This document shows positions 1 to 11,165 of a stretch of DNA of 64,000 nt, in pieces (the first letter of the stretch is position 1; every line of letters starts with the position of its first letter). Origin of the DNA: Pogonophryne albipinna (lineage: Eukaryota > Chordata > Actinopteri > Perciformes > Artedidraconidae); NCBI GenBank assembly GCA_028583405.1, contig CM053256.1, positions 26,695,325 to 26,759,324 on the forward strand. Direction: 5' to 3'. A program made the position numbers and the translations under genes. The notes under the pieces are model-generated. The model made no database searches and was not told the DNA's origin. It was given only the letters and a program-made list of their open reading frames with translations.

Positions 1-666
1 GTTCCCCAGAGTTTGCCGCTTGAGCTGGAGGAGGGGCTGTAACATGTTACTGTTAATCTCTCCCCACTTTTGGCCACACCCCCTAAGTAAAATGTCTTCC
101 CGGCCGCGGCTATGCTAGTGCACATGACGAGTATGGATCTCTGGATCTGCTATGCACGGGTAGGAACCGTAACTTACGGCTCCTCTGAGTCCCCACGAGT
201 CTGCAGGAAGTTTCACTGATCCGCGTCCCCTCCCCTGAGCCAAACGATAACTTCTGGAAGCTATTATACTTGCTAAAGGGTAGGCAGATGGACTGGGCTA
301 AGTTGTAATGTTATTTTACATGTTATAAGGAGAGTAGCGAGTGACGCAATTTATAGTTTTAATTTGTACATCACACCAGGTGTAGGACTCAAAGGACTCA
401 GGTTAATGGAGAGGGGAGACTCGTCACGACCAGCTCATTTCTAGGATCTGGGTTAATGATCCGGATGAATCAGGACTTGCCCATCACTAGTTGGAGCTAC
501 AACGAGCCGTTAAATGCAGAGAGTGAAATTCAGTGAATACATGTAGTTTACAGAGATGCTGTATGAGAAACCAATGTGAGGTTGGAAAATTGCACAATAT
601 AAATCTATTCTAGTAGACCTCAACAATGGAATTATGATCAGTGGAAATGGCCATGACATGGGACCT
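1..666. other. unannotated flank
   Basis: No coding region, RNA gene or repeat end is recognised here. The segment ends at the TTAA that borders the first Kolobok-like element. Confidence 0.5.
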
Positions 667-878
667 TTAAAGAGCAACTTGCAGGTTAGACACACCAGTG
701 AATAAATGTGTAGGACAATGATGAATACACTAGATTTTCAAAGAAATATACACTACAGTGACATCTGGCGTCGTTTTTGTAAGACATTTTTACTTCCGCA
801 TAAAAAAAGCCTCCCCACGTGACCTCCCGCGTGTGATGTAACATGGGGGAGAGTGGCCGATCTAACGTATGAATAAAC

Positions 879-1073
879 ATGGATCACAATGCTAGTTTTG
901 ACACAGAAGAGGTTGAAAATATATATTCAAATGCATATGATTATAATGATGAGGCTGCTAGGCGTCCAAGAGACCAGGAGCAGCCAAGGATTAGAAGAAA
1001 TAACGGCCATCGGCGAGAAATGGAGCTGTGGTGTGAGGAGAATCAGTGGAGAACAGGGCAGCTGTCTTGGTGA
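879..1073 (+). pseudogene. acidic N-terminal exon, possibly of a ballast-type protein
   Basis: A 64-codon ORF begins about 210 bp inside the left end of the outer TTAA element. Its product is acidic at the N-terminus (DTEEVENIYSNAYDYNDEAA), then basic (RRPRDQEQPRIRRNN), and ends near a Trp-Cys pair (residues 51-52). The P2X7-ballast gene at 16366-15152 also starts with an acidic Ser/Glu-rich leader before a Trp-Cys-x-Cys cluster, and also lies at the end opposite the THAP exon. Similarity beyond composition and position is weak. A possible splice donor (TTG|GTGAGT) follows at about 1071. The downstream exon was not found, since the inner element starts at 1102. The assignment is inference. 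Confidence 0.35.
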
Positions 1074-1419
1074 GTGACCGGCGTTAGCTACAGACAGTTA
1101 AAGAGCCTGTGACAGCATCCCAACAACTGTTGTGCAATGAAATATTGGGCTACTAGTCATCTCGAACCGTCAGTTTAAAAAAGAAGGTGCGATACCGTTC
1201 CGATAAATATCAATAATTTCGAACATCGCGGGGAAATTCCTTCGACTCATTTTGAAGTTTTGGGGGAAGCCGGAAGTGACGTCAATGCGGGAATGCTTCA
1301 CTGTGCGGCGAGAGAGCGAAACACGGACAAAGTGTGTTGTCATGCGTAATTGTGAATTACTGAGTTTAGGCACGTTAATAACGTTTTAATGAAATTGACT
1401 ACAGTATATTCATATTTGT

Positions 1420-1755
1420 CAGTGCTTTCATGTCAATTCGGCGAACATAAACATAAATGATCGTGGTGAAGATGATGATTAAATTAGGATTAAAAATCGG
1501 TAGTGAGAGCTGCTGAATTTCCTCCCGTCGGATGTGATATAAAAACAAATCGATTATTTTTGTAGTTGTAAACTCAAGTGGATGAAACTACATTTATTAG
1601 TGCTTTCATGTCAATTCGGCGAACATATGATACATTAAATGATCGTGAGGATGATGATTTAAAAATTGTTTCTTTGAGCCGGTCTGCATTTCCTGATGAG
1701 AAAACAAACCGATGCTTTTTGTAGTTGTAGTACACCAACATGGATTAAACGTGTG
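1420..1755. repeat. imperfect two-copy direct repeat (~180 bp unit)
   Basis: The block starting GTGCTTTCATGTCAATTCGG at about 1420 recurs at about 1600. The copies share the following AACATA...AATGATCGTG segment and later a TTTTTGTAGTTGTA stretch. They differ by small indels, so this is an old tandem duplication inside the inner TTAA element. Confidence 0.7.
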
Positions 1756-1894
1756 TTTTTTTACCACAATGCTGGGGAAATTAATGGATAAAATGCACGG
1801 ATTATTATTATTATTCCCACTCCGATCGGGACACTAGGTCCACCGTTTCCCCGCAGCGAGGCTCCCCCCGTTGACAGTTTACGTGGGCTCGGTG

Positions 1895-3911
1895 CAGTGG
1901 CGGACTGGCCGGTACCGAAGTGGGCCGGTCGGATAAGTCACTAGCACATCCCCCATAGGCGGCGCGTGAGGCTCAGGTTTGGGAAGGCTAAATAACTTCT
2001 AAATTACCTGACGCTGCCTATAGAAAAGAGATCAACTCAGTGTGCGGAGTTTAAATCTCTCAAGTCATATTACAGGATAAAGGAAATACAGTTTAAACTG
2101 CCGTATGCAGAGAAGACGCCGACGTGTCGCACTTATCATTCATATTACATCATCAATCAGATCATCGATCATATAATATCATAATATATCATATATTTCC
2201 TTATCTTAGTCAGCTTCTCCAGCCGTATCTGGCCGTGCAACACTTACAGTGTCACATACTGTATGCAGAAGTATTATTTTAAGCAACACATTATGTTGAC
2301 GAAACACTCGAGTCAAATGTAATTAAAGTCAGATCCACTCGTGTCTTAGATGGGGCAGTGATATCATGAAACTATACGCTTTCAAACACTCGGTAGGCCT
2401 TGTTATTTTTTAACCAGTTGTTCTGTATTCACCTTGCAGGTGCAACTCTGTGGCTTGTATCCTGGATTATATGTTTAAATCATGGATGTTTAAAGCTCAT
2501 ATTTGTCTAATATTTGTTTACTTTTCATTAATGAAGTATGACGCTGCGCTGTCAGTACACTTGTCCCTGTTTGTGATTGGTCAAATGTAGCTAACCCCGC
2601 TCCTTTCACGTGAACGCGCTGCAGATTATTATCATCTGATATTTGGGAAGTGTGTTACATTTGAAATGGCAGAAAGTCTTGTTGCAACTTCCAGATATTA
2701 AAAGAGGCCCCTTGAGTTTCTCTGGAAATTATCAATAGTAGCAGTTAAGTGAATACTGTTCAAACAATACCTGTGTTTGTGTTTTGTATTGATTGCTCTG
2801 TTTTATCCTTTCATAAATGTGAGGACTAAAACTTGCTCAAACATTCTGGGGTGCTTGGAGTAAACAGGTTTTATTGCTCTGTGGGGGAGGTGTAGGTTTG
2901 CAGGGCAGGAGACTAGGTGGGGGAGGGGATATTCTTCTTAAAGATTTCCAACATGTCAGTGAAGTCTACATACTTTGAATAGTAGATGTGTGTGTTTAAT
3001 TACTTTGTATTCATAATAAGCAGTCTGTGTAACCAGAAGCTGGAAATATGAGAGTATTAATATGTATTATCTTTGTGAACAAGAGCATATTCTTTAGACC
3101 CAACTCAGGCCTCTGGAATGTGCAGAAAAGTGTGTGTGTGTGAAACCAGATGTATTTTTGCTTCAAACTGAGACTGTTTCTGGGTCCTCTGCTGGCGTGC
3201 GCTGATACGCTACGAAAGCCCATCGTTTGTATATGGGCCAATAGAGGACCTGTATGGGAGTAGCATCCACACAGCTCCTCCCGTTGTTTTTACAATATCT
3301 CCTGTGGAGTCCTTGTGTCCGGTCTCTTTTGCTCCTGCCGTCAAGATGAAAGGTTCTCCCGGCATTTGGACCAGAGCAGGGGTTGGGCCTACCCCTTTGG
3401 AGAAGTGTATTTGTATTCTTACCGTTTATCATTAAAGCAGATTATTGTTTAACCCCTATCCTGGTTGTTATGGGTTTCCTTCTTTTAAAGCAAACTCATA
3501 TATGATCGGCGCGGAGCAGAGATATCTGCCACAACAGCGCTCTCAGCTGGTGAGAGAAACCCTGGCTTGATTTACCGAGTTGATAACCAGCGTCGTAGGA
3601 CCGCTTAGCGAGATCTCGTTTGTTAGTTTGTTGTTGTTAGTTTGTTTGTTACTCAAACATAACCAGGGTATGTTGAACTGGCTTCGTAGTACAGGGCACA
3701 GGTGGCTAGCAGCGCTAATGTCAAAGACACAGACATTATACATTATATTTGTATTTTACCAGGATGCAGTGACACAAATATTTGGGAAGGCTTAGCCTTC
3801 CTGAGCCTACAGCACCCGCCGCCCCTGACATCCCCCTCGACAATTTACTAGCGGTACCGAAGTGGGCCGGTCGAGAGTCCCGGGATGATTTTTAGTCCCA
3901 TTCCACCACTG
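1895..3911. mobile_element. CAGTGG/CCACTG-ended element, possibly hAT, nested
   Basis: The left end (CAGTGGCGGACTGGCC) and right end (...TTCCACCACTG) are short inverted termini of the CAGTG type seen in hAT elements. Subterminal sequence is also shared: TACCGAAGTGGGCCGGTCG occurs at about 1913 and again at about 3855, and the CTCAG...GGGAAGGCTAA segment near 1975 appears inverted near 3790. No 8-bp target duplication was found, so the class is tentative. The ~1.8-kb interior has no recognisable gene. Confidence 0.45.
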
Positions 3912-3912
3912 G

Positions 3913-4065
3913 TTACATGACCGTATGATCGCCCATATTGACGCACCTAATTCCTAAACTTCTAACAGATACAACATAAACCGATCCTTCAGCCTCATAT
4001 GAGCTCTCAGACATGTTCAAAATTAAACTGTCATCGCTGTCTGAGCTTGCTGCTGTGTGCGCCAT
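3913..4065 (-). pseudogene. short Ser/Asp-rich ORF at right end of inner TTAA element
   Basis: A 50-codon minus-strand ORF starts about 60 bp downstream of a CRE octamer (4127-4134) and encodes an N-terminus rich in Ser, Asp and Glu (SSDSDDSLILNMSESSYEAE). It ends next to the boundary of the nested element at 3911, so it is probably truncated. Its place (right end, transcribed inward) and composition match the leader of the P2X7-ballast gene at 16366. No ballast residues are present. Homology is inferred from context only. Confidence 0.32.
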
Positions 4066-4601
4066 CGTGCGTTTACATGCAGATGCTGGGATCCTGAACG
4101 GTGCAGCTGGAGCGCTGTGCCCGCAATGACGTCACACATAATTTGGCGGGACTTGAAGAATCCCAGAGAAGATCCAAAAATGGTCAACATTAAAGTGCAG
4201 ATTAATGGTTATCAAAGTACAAATATCCAAAATCAGTTCAGTAACGGTTTTCAAGGGGACAATATTTACTCAAATTGATGGGTTTGGATGATGGGGGAAA
4301 CTCGTGTCACAGGCTCTTTAATGTTAGCTAACGTCAGTCACATCACAACATTGTAAAGTTAGCTATCATATATGAGGCTATAACTAAAGTAGTATTGATA
4401 ATATAGTAACGTTACTGGCAGGACTGTTGATACTGATCCATAACAGAAACTAATGCGCAAGTATCAGCCGTATCTCGCGTTACCAAATGCAACTCCACAC
4501 TACGTCTTACGGTGCTGTGTACCGGAGGGGAGAGCGAGAGGAGCGAAGGGGGGGAGAGAGATGTAATACGGTTTCCTGATAAACGTTTTGTTTGATAGGC
4601 T

Positions 4602-4755
4602 TCAGCTGTGGAGAGTATGTGCTGCAGGGAGGTGGATGCACCTCGCACAACGCACCCAGGAACGAACGCTAGCTCCGGTCCTTTTCCTGTTAGGGAAACT
4701 GTGGACTCGATGTCCTGACAGGCTCGAGTTTGTGCAACCTGCACAAACACAAGCT
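4602..4755 (-). pseudogene. decayed THAP zinc-finger exon
   Basis: Read on the minus strand, this open stretch encodes a THAP-like N-terminal half: a Cys-x4-Cys pair (CVCAGC) followed by TN, then HRVHSFPNRKR and VRSWVR, which correspond to the conserved Cys pair, Phe-Pro and Trp of the THAP fold. The expected start ATG (4760-4762) is out of frame by one base, and a stop (TCA at 4602-4604) cuts the exon before the Cys-x2-His pair. It sits about 340 bp inside the right end of the outer TTAA element, mirroring the THAP exon at 9601. It is probably the remnant first exon of a Kolobok transposase. Confidence 0.6.
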
Positions 4756-4894
4756 CACCATGATTAAAAATGGTGAAATGCAATGTAAAATTACCGAAAA
4801 AATACCAGCTCACTAAATCACAACCGCTCAAACCAACTACAAACTACTACCGCGGATTGGGCAGAGAAGGAGTCTGAGAAAGTTGCTCCCCCAT

Positions 4895-4905
4895 GTGACG
4901 TAATA
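4895..4905. promoter_or_regulatory. CRE-like half-palindrome near right end of outer element
   Basis: TGACGTAA at 4896-4903 lies about 140 bp upstream of the decayed THAP exon, matching the TGACGTAA found upstream of the THAP exon in the 9346-16598 element. It is a plausible part of the transposase promoter. Confidence 0.35.
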
Positions 4906-5094
4906 TGACGCGTTTGACGTTAAAAAAAAGCAGTTTTTAGTAGCAGAGCTCAAAACGGCTCCGTTCCCTCTGAATTCCATCCCTTATGTCTTGTAAAACA
5001 TATCAAATCCTGCATTAACTTTTTTAATTGTAATTTTCAGGCAAGGTTAAGCATAAATGAAGTAAAAAAAAAAAACCTGAAAGTTGCTCTTTAA

Positions 5095-5208
5095 AGTATA
5101 TCCTGTTTTCTATAGGGAGCCAGTGTAAGGCAGCCAAAACTGGAGTAATGTGGTCCCTTTCCGAACTCTAGTTAGTACACGTGCTGCAGCATTTTGAATT
5201 AGCTGAAG
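5095..5208 (-). pseudogene. LINE reverse-transcriptase C-terminal fragment, distal part
   Basis: Minus-strand translation gives QLIQNAAARVLTRVRK, then after a frame change ITPVLAALHWLPIENRIY. This is the conserved thumb/connection region of jockey/CR1-group LINE reverse transcriptases. The matching upstream piece is at 5655-5802; about 440 bp of LTR-like DNA separates the two. The left edge abuts the TTAA of the outer Kolobok-like element, so the LINE was probably cut by that insertion. Confidence 0.7.
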
Positions 5209-5654
5209 CGACTCTCACCCTGGGCCTGTTGCTGATTGAGGAGCCTGCAATTGACTGCCTTGTTTAGAAGCTCATTCTACTTTGTTCTAACCTTTGTTAA
5301 TGTGTGTGTGTTGAGAGGTGGGGGAGTTAGGTAAGTCTGGGGTACCCTGTACATTTCTCATCACGTAGGTAACTAATGTTAATACACACTAGGTTAGCGG
5401 ATTGTTGCCACCCCTGTATTCTGTTTTGTTCAGCTTTGACTGGTTTAGTTAGTGAGGGTTTTTGTTTGAGTTTTGGTTTCAAAGGATAGATGTAGAGATA
5501 GGCCTCCTCCTCCTCACACAAAGAGTATTTCTGTTAAACTTCTGTTCAGTTAGGTTGTTCAAGGAATAAACATTTTGTCAACCTTTACGCTGACTCCCTC
5601 ATAATTATTGGTTGTGGTGTGTTATTGTCTCCAGGTCCCCTAGACCTTAGTGGG
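5209..5654 (+). mobile_element. LTR-like insertion splitting a LINE fragment
   Basis: The segment lies between two collinear halves of one LINE reading frame. It contains AATAAA (about 5565) and ends GGGGACGTAACA at about 5651, features of an LTR 3' region. The boundaries and target duplication could not be fixed. It has no coding potential. Confidence 0.4.
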
Positions 5655-5802
5655 GACGTAACACTGACTTCTTGGTACACCCTGATAATAAAGAGTTACA
5701 ATAATCCAGCCTTGAAGTAACAAATGCATGGACTAGTTTCTCTGAATCGTTTTGAGGCAAGATATGCCTGATTTTTGCAATGTTACGTAGATGAAAGAAG
5801 GC
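5655..5802 (-). pseudogene. LINE reverse-transcriptase C-terminal fragment, proximal part
   Basis: Minus-strand translation reads AFFHLRNIAKIRHILPQ, then [19 protein letters not shown], a hallmark block of L2/CR1-type LINE reverse transcriptases just downstream of the catalytic palm. It continues into the fragment at 5095-5208. The L2 copy on the plus strand starts immediately to the right. Confidence 0.72.
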
Positions 5803-7976
5803 GGCAATTCCGTAATATCAAGTCCATACACCCCTCCTCTCTCTCCTGCCTACTGGCTGACACCATCCCTGACTCCACCGTCACCCAGAATATTTGCCCT
5901 ACTGACCTGGTCAACACCTACAACAATGCTCTCTCCTCCTGTCTCAACCAACTCGCTCCAATAAAAACCAAATATGTCTCTTTCACTCACTCGGCCCCCT
6001 GGTAGATCATCTCCGTTGCCTCAAAACTAAAGGTCGCCAGCTCGAAAGACATGCTAAATGAACTGGTCTCCCTATCCACCAACAGCAGTACAAAGATGCC
6101 CTCAACAGTGCACGTTCCTTCCACTACTCCTCTGTAATACAATCTGGCAGCAATAACCCAAAGACCCTTTTGTCTACTATTAACAAGCTCCTCAACCCCA
6201 TGGATAATATCTCCAACTCTTTCACCACCTCAAAGTGTGAATCCTTCCTCTCATTCCTCCAAAGCAAAATTGAAATAATACACAGCAACATAGCCAACTC
6301 CTCCGTCTCGTCCACCACCCATCCTTTTCCGGAACCTGCCTACCCTCTTCCTTCAAGGCACCCTTTTACAGCCTTCAGACAAATTACCTCACTGGACATA
6401 GTTGCCCAAGTCACCGGCATGAATACCTCAACTTCCATCCTGGACCCCATGCCCTCCACCCTTGTCAAGGCCTGCCTCCCCCAACTCACTCATCTTATCA
6501 CCACAGTCATTAACTCCTCTCTGTCCATTGGACTTGTCCCCCCTGCTCTGAAACTCGCTGGTGTCACTCCCATACTCAAAAAACCTGGTCTCAACCCTGA
6601 TTCCCTCAATAACTACCGGCCGATCTCTAACCTCCCATTCCTGTCAAAAATTCTGGAGCGAACTGTTGCCTCCCAACTCAAAACCCATCTGGACTGCAAT
6701 AACCTTCATGAACCTTTTCAATCTGGTTTCCATACTCGCCACAGCACAGAATCTGCCCTACTCAAGGTCACCAACGACATTCTCCTCTCTGCTAACTCTG
6801 GTTCCCTCTCAATTCTCATTCTCCTTGACCTAACAGCCGCATTTGACACGATCAACCATTCCATCATCATCAACCGCCTCCAGTCTTCCATTGGCATAAC
6901 CGTTACTGCCCTCTCCTGGTTTAAATCCTATCTCTCTGACAGACATCAATTCATCTCCATTAACAACTCCAAATCCCCCACAGCTCCCGTCAATCATGGC
7001 CTCCGTCAGGGTTCTGTACTTGGTCCCCTTCTGTTCATTATCTACATCCTCCCAATTGGACAAATCCTCCAACCACACACTCCCAGCTCACAGCACCTGC
7101 CTTACTGACATTAACATTTGGATGCAAAACAATTTTCTAAAACTTAACTGTGACAAATCGGAATTTATAATCATCGGCCCAAACCCACTTACCCGCTCAA
7201 CCCAAGGTGTTTCACTTACCTTGGACGGCTCCATTGTCCACCCCTGCACTCACATCCGTAACATTGGCATCATCCTCGACCCCACCCTCACTTTCCTCCC
7301 TCACGTCAACCAGGTCACAAAAAATGCTTTCTTCCATTTAAAGAACATCGCCCGCATTAGACCGCTGCTGAAACTCTGATCCATGCCTTCATAACATCCC
7401 GGCTGGATTACTGCAACAGCATACTTTTTGGATCACCTGCATTCACACAAAAAAAACTTCAATATGTCCAAAACTCAGCTGCCCGCTTGCTCACCTTCAC
7501 CCGACGCTCCGACCACATCACCCCTATCCTCCATGACCTCCACTGGCTCCCCATCAAACACCGCATTGACTTTAAAATCTTACTTTTCACCTCAACAATC
7601 TTGCCCCCCACTACCTCTGTGACCTCATCCAACAACACACCCCCACCTGTCGCCTCAGGTCTGCTGAAGCTAACCTACTGCAGCCCATCAGGACAAAGCT
7701 CCGGACCTGGGGTGACAGGGCCTTCGCAGCAGCCTCCCCCACACTCTGGAACTCCCTCCCCAGCCACGTCAGATCCACCCAACACTCTCACATCATTCAA
7801 ACAATCCCTCAAAACTCACCTTTTCACTCTTGCCTTCAACTCCTAATTCACTAACCCCTCGCCCTTATTCCACCTAGCTTAGCACTTTTTACTTTTATTG
7901 TTATTTAGTTTTACTTGCTTGTAAGTGCTTTGAGCACCAGGAAAAGCGCTTTATAAATGTAATGTATTATTATTAT
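5803..7976 (+). pseudogene. L2-type LINE, reverse transcriptase region, degenerate
   Basis: This is a plus-strand L2-clade retrotransposon fragment. Recognisable parts are the linker after the endonuclease (LAPIKTKYVSFTHSAPW, then a stop), the finger region (LKKPGLNPDSLNNYRPISNL), palm motif LDLTAAFDTINHS with the first catalytic Asp, HGLRQGSVLGPLLFIIYILP, and a thumb region (DINIWMQNNFLKLNCDKSEF). The stretch that should carry the Tyr-Ala-Asp-Asp box is deleted at about 7065-7105, and the reading frame changes at least three times, so the copy is dead. The 3' tail GCGCTTTATAAATGTAATG followed by ATT repeats (7945-7976) is a typical L2 terminus. Confidence 0.85.
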
Positions 7977-8399
7977 AATGTGGTATATTGACTACATAAT
8001 GTTTATTATGTTACAAGGCAAACTGTTGCTTTTTGGACCTCAGTGAATATGGTCCTGGTTAACCTGTTGTAGCGCGCATGCGCAGTCTGAAGGTGAAGTT
8101 CAACGTGGAGTAAAGATATGAACGACATAGCGGTGTCCGTCTCCTTAATACACCACAAAAGCAATCTTTCTAAAATGAGCAAAGTATACCTGCCAATGTT
8201 TTTGAAAGGTTCCGTGGTAAAGTGTATTACCAATCCAGGCTTGTAGTTTTTCTTAACTATTGGTGGAAATGTAGACCGAATATGACAGGAAATGGAAACG
8301 GAAGAAGCATGGTCGTTGGTTAGGGTCATTGCAGTAGGAAGTTCAGCTTTACTTATAGTATCACACGTGGCTGCAAGGAAGAAAACCATCCCCCTCCGT
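7977..8399. other. no gene recognised
   Basis: This stretch includes an NRF1-like palindrome (GCGCATGCGC at about 8075) but no supported coding region. The ORFs here do not resemble a known family. Confidence 0.4.
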
Positions 8400-8850
8400 T
8401 CCAGCTTCATCCATGAAGAGTTTAATATCTTCATGCTTGATGATAAAGTCGTAGTGAAGGAGTTGCCTTTCCAGGATGACAGGAAATCTTGCCAAAGACG
8501 CATTTCCAAGTTTTCCATGCATCCTCTATAAAACTCATGGAGAAAGGGGGGATATTATTCAAAGGTTGGACAGGAAAGATGTTGCTTGTGGAATTATGCA
8601 AATGGTATAATTGAGGAGTCCAAAGCAGGCTAGTAGCTGGTATTTGGTTTAGTCTGCCAGCATAGACCTGGGCATAGTTATGTGTTGTATTTTCTATGAG
8701 GGTAGAGAAGCCTGGAAGGACATTGAGTCCAAACTGATACCTAGATATGTGGTGGAGGTACTTGTACCAGATGTGTTCTCTTCAGAAAGAGGGATGCCAA
8801 GGTCTGAAAAATCTGTTGCAAGAGTAATAAGCCCGTGGTGAGACATTTGG
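8400..8850 (-). pseudogene. DIRS-type retrotransposon scrap (RT/RNase H region)
   Basis: Minus-strand frame 8822-8694 reads LATDFSDLGIPLSEEN, then STTYLGISLDSMSFQASLP and a stop. The LGIPL...YLGI.LDS..F.A.LP pattern is typical of the region after the palm in DIRS/Ngaro tyrosine-recombinase retroelements. About 250 bp further on the same strand, KLFMDEAGTEGDGF resembles the start of their RNase H domain. Stops and frame changes are frequent and no recombinase is present. The family call rests on short motifs. Confidence 0.5.
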
Positions 8851-9341
8851 AAACCTGGGGAATTTAGAATTTAAAATGTTAAACAAATATTACATCCATT
8901 AATTTACAGTTTCACAAAAGTATAGGTAAGACATGTTTCTAACTTCATCTTACCACTTCATATCCTTACATATTTATACAAACAGTGGCCATAAAGGCAG
9001 ATTTCAATAAGGCTTCAGATGGTTTGGCTTTATGTGTGTGTTTAATGGAAACTCTTCAAGTTTCTGTGGGTGAGACAGGAGCCTGCAAAGTTTCCATCTT
9101 AAGATGTTGGACAAATGTGATGCGGTGATTCCTCTGTGGTGATTCAGATCCTCAGCAGCAGGTAATATACGGGAAAAGTTTGTAACTTGGAAAGCAGCTT
9201 TTTGTGGTATGCAAAAAATATCTGTTTTTGATGTGCGTATTATAGGTTCAATTGGTTATAGCTGCAAACACTGGTCATCCACATAGACTGCCGCCTGTGT
9301 GCTAGGACTACCTTGTTTTTCTCTGTCTGTAGGACTCCCCT
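8851..9341. other. no gene recognised
   Basis: AT-rich sequence with no supported gene or repeat end, bordering the TTAA at 9342-9345. Confidence 0.4.
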
Positions 9342-9502
9342 TTAAAGGGAGGGAATGCTCATGACACGCATTTTTAAATAATTACCATCCGATAAAACAG
9401 ACCAGTCTCTGCCAGTCTTTTTTATTTATTTTTAATCCGATGACGTTATCAGTGATTTTAAACTGATTAATTACCGAAATAACATCAACCCTGTGGGCGG
9501 CG

Positions 9503-9525
9503 CCATTTTACCGGAAGTGACGTAA
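9503..9525 (+). promoter_or_regulatory. transposase promoter motifs (YY1-, ETS-, CRE-like)
   Basis: GCCATTTT, CCGGAAGT and TGACGTAA (9518-9525) follow one another about 80 bp upstream of the THAP start codon. This resembles a TATA-less vertebrate promoter and mirrors the CRE octamer near the opposite end of the element. Confidence 0.45.
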
Positions 9526-10002
9526 ACTATGCGTTTGGTGTCGAGGACAAATTGATGTTCATGTTATTTACTCTAGTTACTCTCTCAATTCTATAGAAAT
9601 ATGCCTCATTGTATCGCGAAACATTGCCACAATTCGGATAGGAACAATCCACGGAATGCTCGGTTCCATCTATTGCCAAAAGGTAAGCGTAGGAAGTACG
9701 TTCGGAGGCAGTGGCTAGCGAAATGTGCTCGGCCCGAACCGAAAGATCCACAGGCGCATGTATGCAGCGAACATTTCAAATTTCCGGACGACTACTCTGA
9801 GAATATGATGAAACATAAAATGGGATTTATTAAACAACCATTACTTAACGGAGATGCAGTGCCATCGGTCTTTCTGGTGTCATCACCGACCAGGACACCA
9901 GTTCGGTCAGTTGAGAAATCGCCCTCTGCAAGTGTGAAGCGACGGAGGACCAGAAGTAGTGCTAGGAGTAAGAATAAGGTATGTTATGGCGCATTTCCAT
10001 TG

Positions 10003-10205
10003 CAGTGGGGAGCCCCGTTTAAACGTCCTTTAGCGTCCAGGCCAGGCCAGTTTTTGGTGGCCTTTCCATATAGCGTAGTACCGGCTAGCGGGTACTTTTC
10101 CCCAGTTTTTCCGGCCCCATAAAATCGTGGTTCTAGGGCCAGGGACAACGAGGCTGAGTATGCTAAACTAGGGAGGGAATCGCTAGCAAGGGTGGTACTA
10201 CATGC
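10003..10205. mobile_element. Harbinger-like MITE fragment in intron 1
   Basis: GGCGCATTTCCATTGCAG at about 10008 resembles the TIR of the Harbinger element at 17797 (TGGCGCTTTTCCACTGCAG). CCAGGCCAGGCC and GTACCGGCTAGCGGGTAC motifs follow. The far end is not clear. Confidence 0.4.
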
Positions 10206-10984
10206 ATACATAACTAGTAATCAAAATCATTGTATCTACTAAGTAGGCCTAAATTGGGGTTGTATTGTTTGCCTTTTTAGAAAACTTTATTTTATATTAT
10301 TTGGGCAGTACATGATATACACAATTGTATTGTTTGCCTGTAGTTGGCCTTTTAATTAATAAAATATTTGAATTTGAAGTTTTGTAGATAGGGATCTTTT
10401 GGAATTATCTAGTCTTTGTAATTGTCCGGCGACGTTTCTCAGACTGTTCAGACTGCTTTAATTCTCTAGCTTAAATCAGTAAATGTTCTAAAATGTTTGC
10501 TGGGGCCCTGACAATACATTAGCCGACAGGAATGTCAGTATTGCCATCATTTAGGCCTGATGACTAGTGAGACAAGCTTCCCTTTTCCATTTTGCCTTTA
10601 GCCCCCCCCTCCCCCGGCCCATTCTGGCATTCATGTATGTTCTTGTAAAAATGAGAAACATTTTGGATACAACATCCCTACAAGGTTTTATATTTTTCAT
10701 TTCAGCTGTTAGAAACCCTGCTCACACCTAAAAGTGACAATGCACCGACTGCTACAGTGTCAAGCCCTGGCCAAGCTGCAGTGCCATACATGCCAGAGGG
10801 ACCACCAGAGGCACATTGTAAATGTTGCAAGCATGCAAATCCAGTGTCAACAAATGGTAAGTCTGGAGATTTTCTCCAAAAATGACATCAATAATGTAGC
10901 GTTCCTGTGAAGGACACTGGAGCTGTGGTTTGTCAGACTCGCCTTTAAAAAAAAAATGCTCTAACACTACATACCAAAAATGTG

Positions 10985-11165
10985 TGGCAAATAAAATATT
11001 TTGAGTATGCAAATAATTAAATTTTCCACCAAAATGTCAATATTTTTCTGTTTTTCATGCAGACTTACCATTTTCTGAAAAAATAAAATAATTGACCTAT
11101 CTACTACCATGTAATTTTGTCAGTTTAGGGTTACAGCAAACAAAGAATATTTTAAGGCCAGCCTA
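10985..11165. repeat. left arm of ~180-bp inverted repeat pair in intron 2
   Basis: The AT-rich stretch ending AGGGTTACAGCAAACAAAG and TATTTTAAGGCCAGCC appears in reverse complement at 14735-14930, flanking the last two exons of the transposase. Probably two oppositely inserted copies of one MITE. Confidence 0.6.

Larger units (their letters stand above)
1102..4317. mobile_element. inner TTAA-flanked DNA transposon nested in the outer one
   Basis: TTAA at 1098-1101 and 4318-4321 flanks perfect 13-bp inverted ends (AGAGCCTGTGACA at 1102-1114, TGTCACAGGCTCT at 4305-4317). The ends resemble those of the enclosing element in starting AGAGC, suggesting the same superfamily. CRE octamers (TGACGTCA) sit near both ends at 1277-1284 and 4127-4134, as in the intact-looking Kolobok unit further right. 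No transposase reading frame survives. A CAGTGG/CCACTG-ended element occupies 1895-3911. Confidence 0.68.
671..5090. mobile_element. outer Kolobok-like DNA transposon with TTAA target sites
   Basis: The element is bounded by TTAA at 667-670 and 5091-5094. Its terminal inverted repeats match at 16 of 17 positions: AGAGCAACTTGCAGGTT at 671-687 and the complement of AACCTGAAAGTTGCTCT at 5074-5090. A THAP-like exon lies at the right end on the minus strand, and an acidic small ORF lies at the left end on the plus strand, the same convergent layout as the element at 9346-16598. TTAA duplication plus a THAP domain points to Kolobok; piggyBac also uses TTAA but carries no THAP domain. A second TTAA element (1102-4317) occupies most of the interior, and the transposase core is missing. 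Confidence 0.72.

Noticed and set aside
3160..3480. Possible LTR 3' region (ATTAAAGCAG then AACCCCTATCCTGG)
   Set aside because: No matching boundary, duplication or primer site could be found.
671..5090. piggyBac identity based on TTAA
   Set aside because: A THAP exon and convergent two-gene plan fit Kolobok; no piggyBac transposase motif is seen.
8006..8518. Minus-strand 170-codon ORF
   Set aside because: No recognisable motif in this frame, while another frame of the same strand carries DIRS-like residues.
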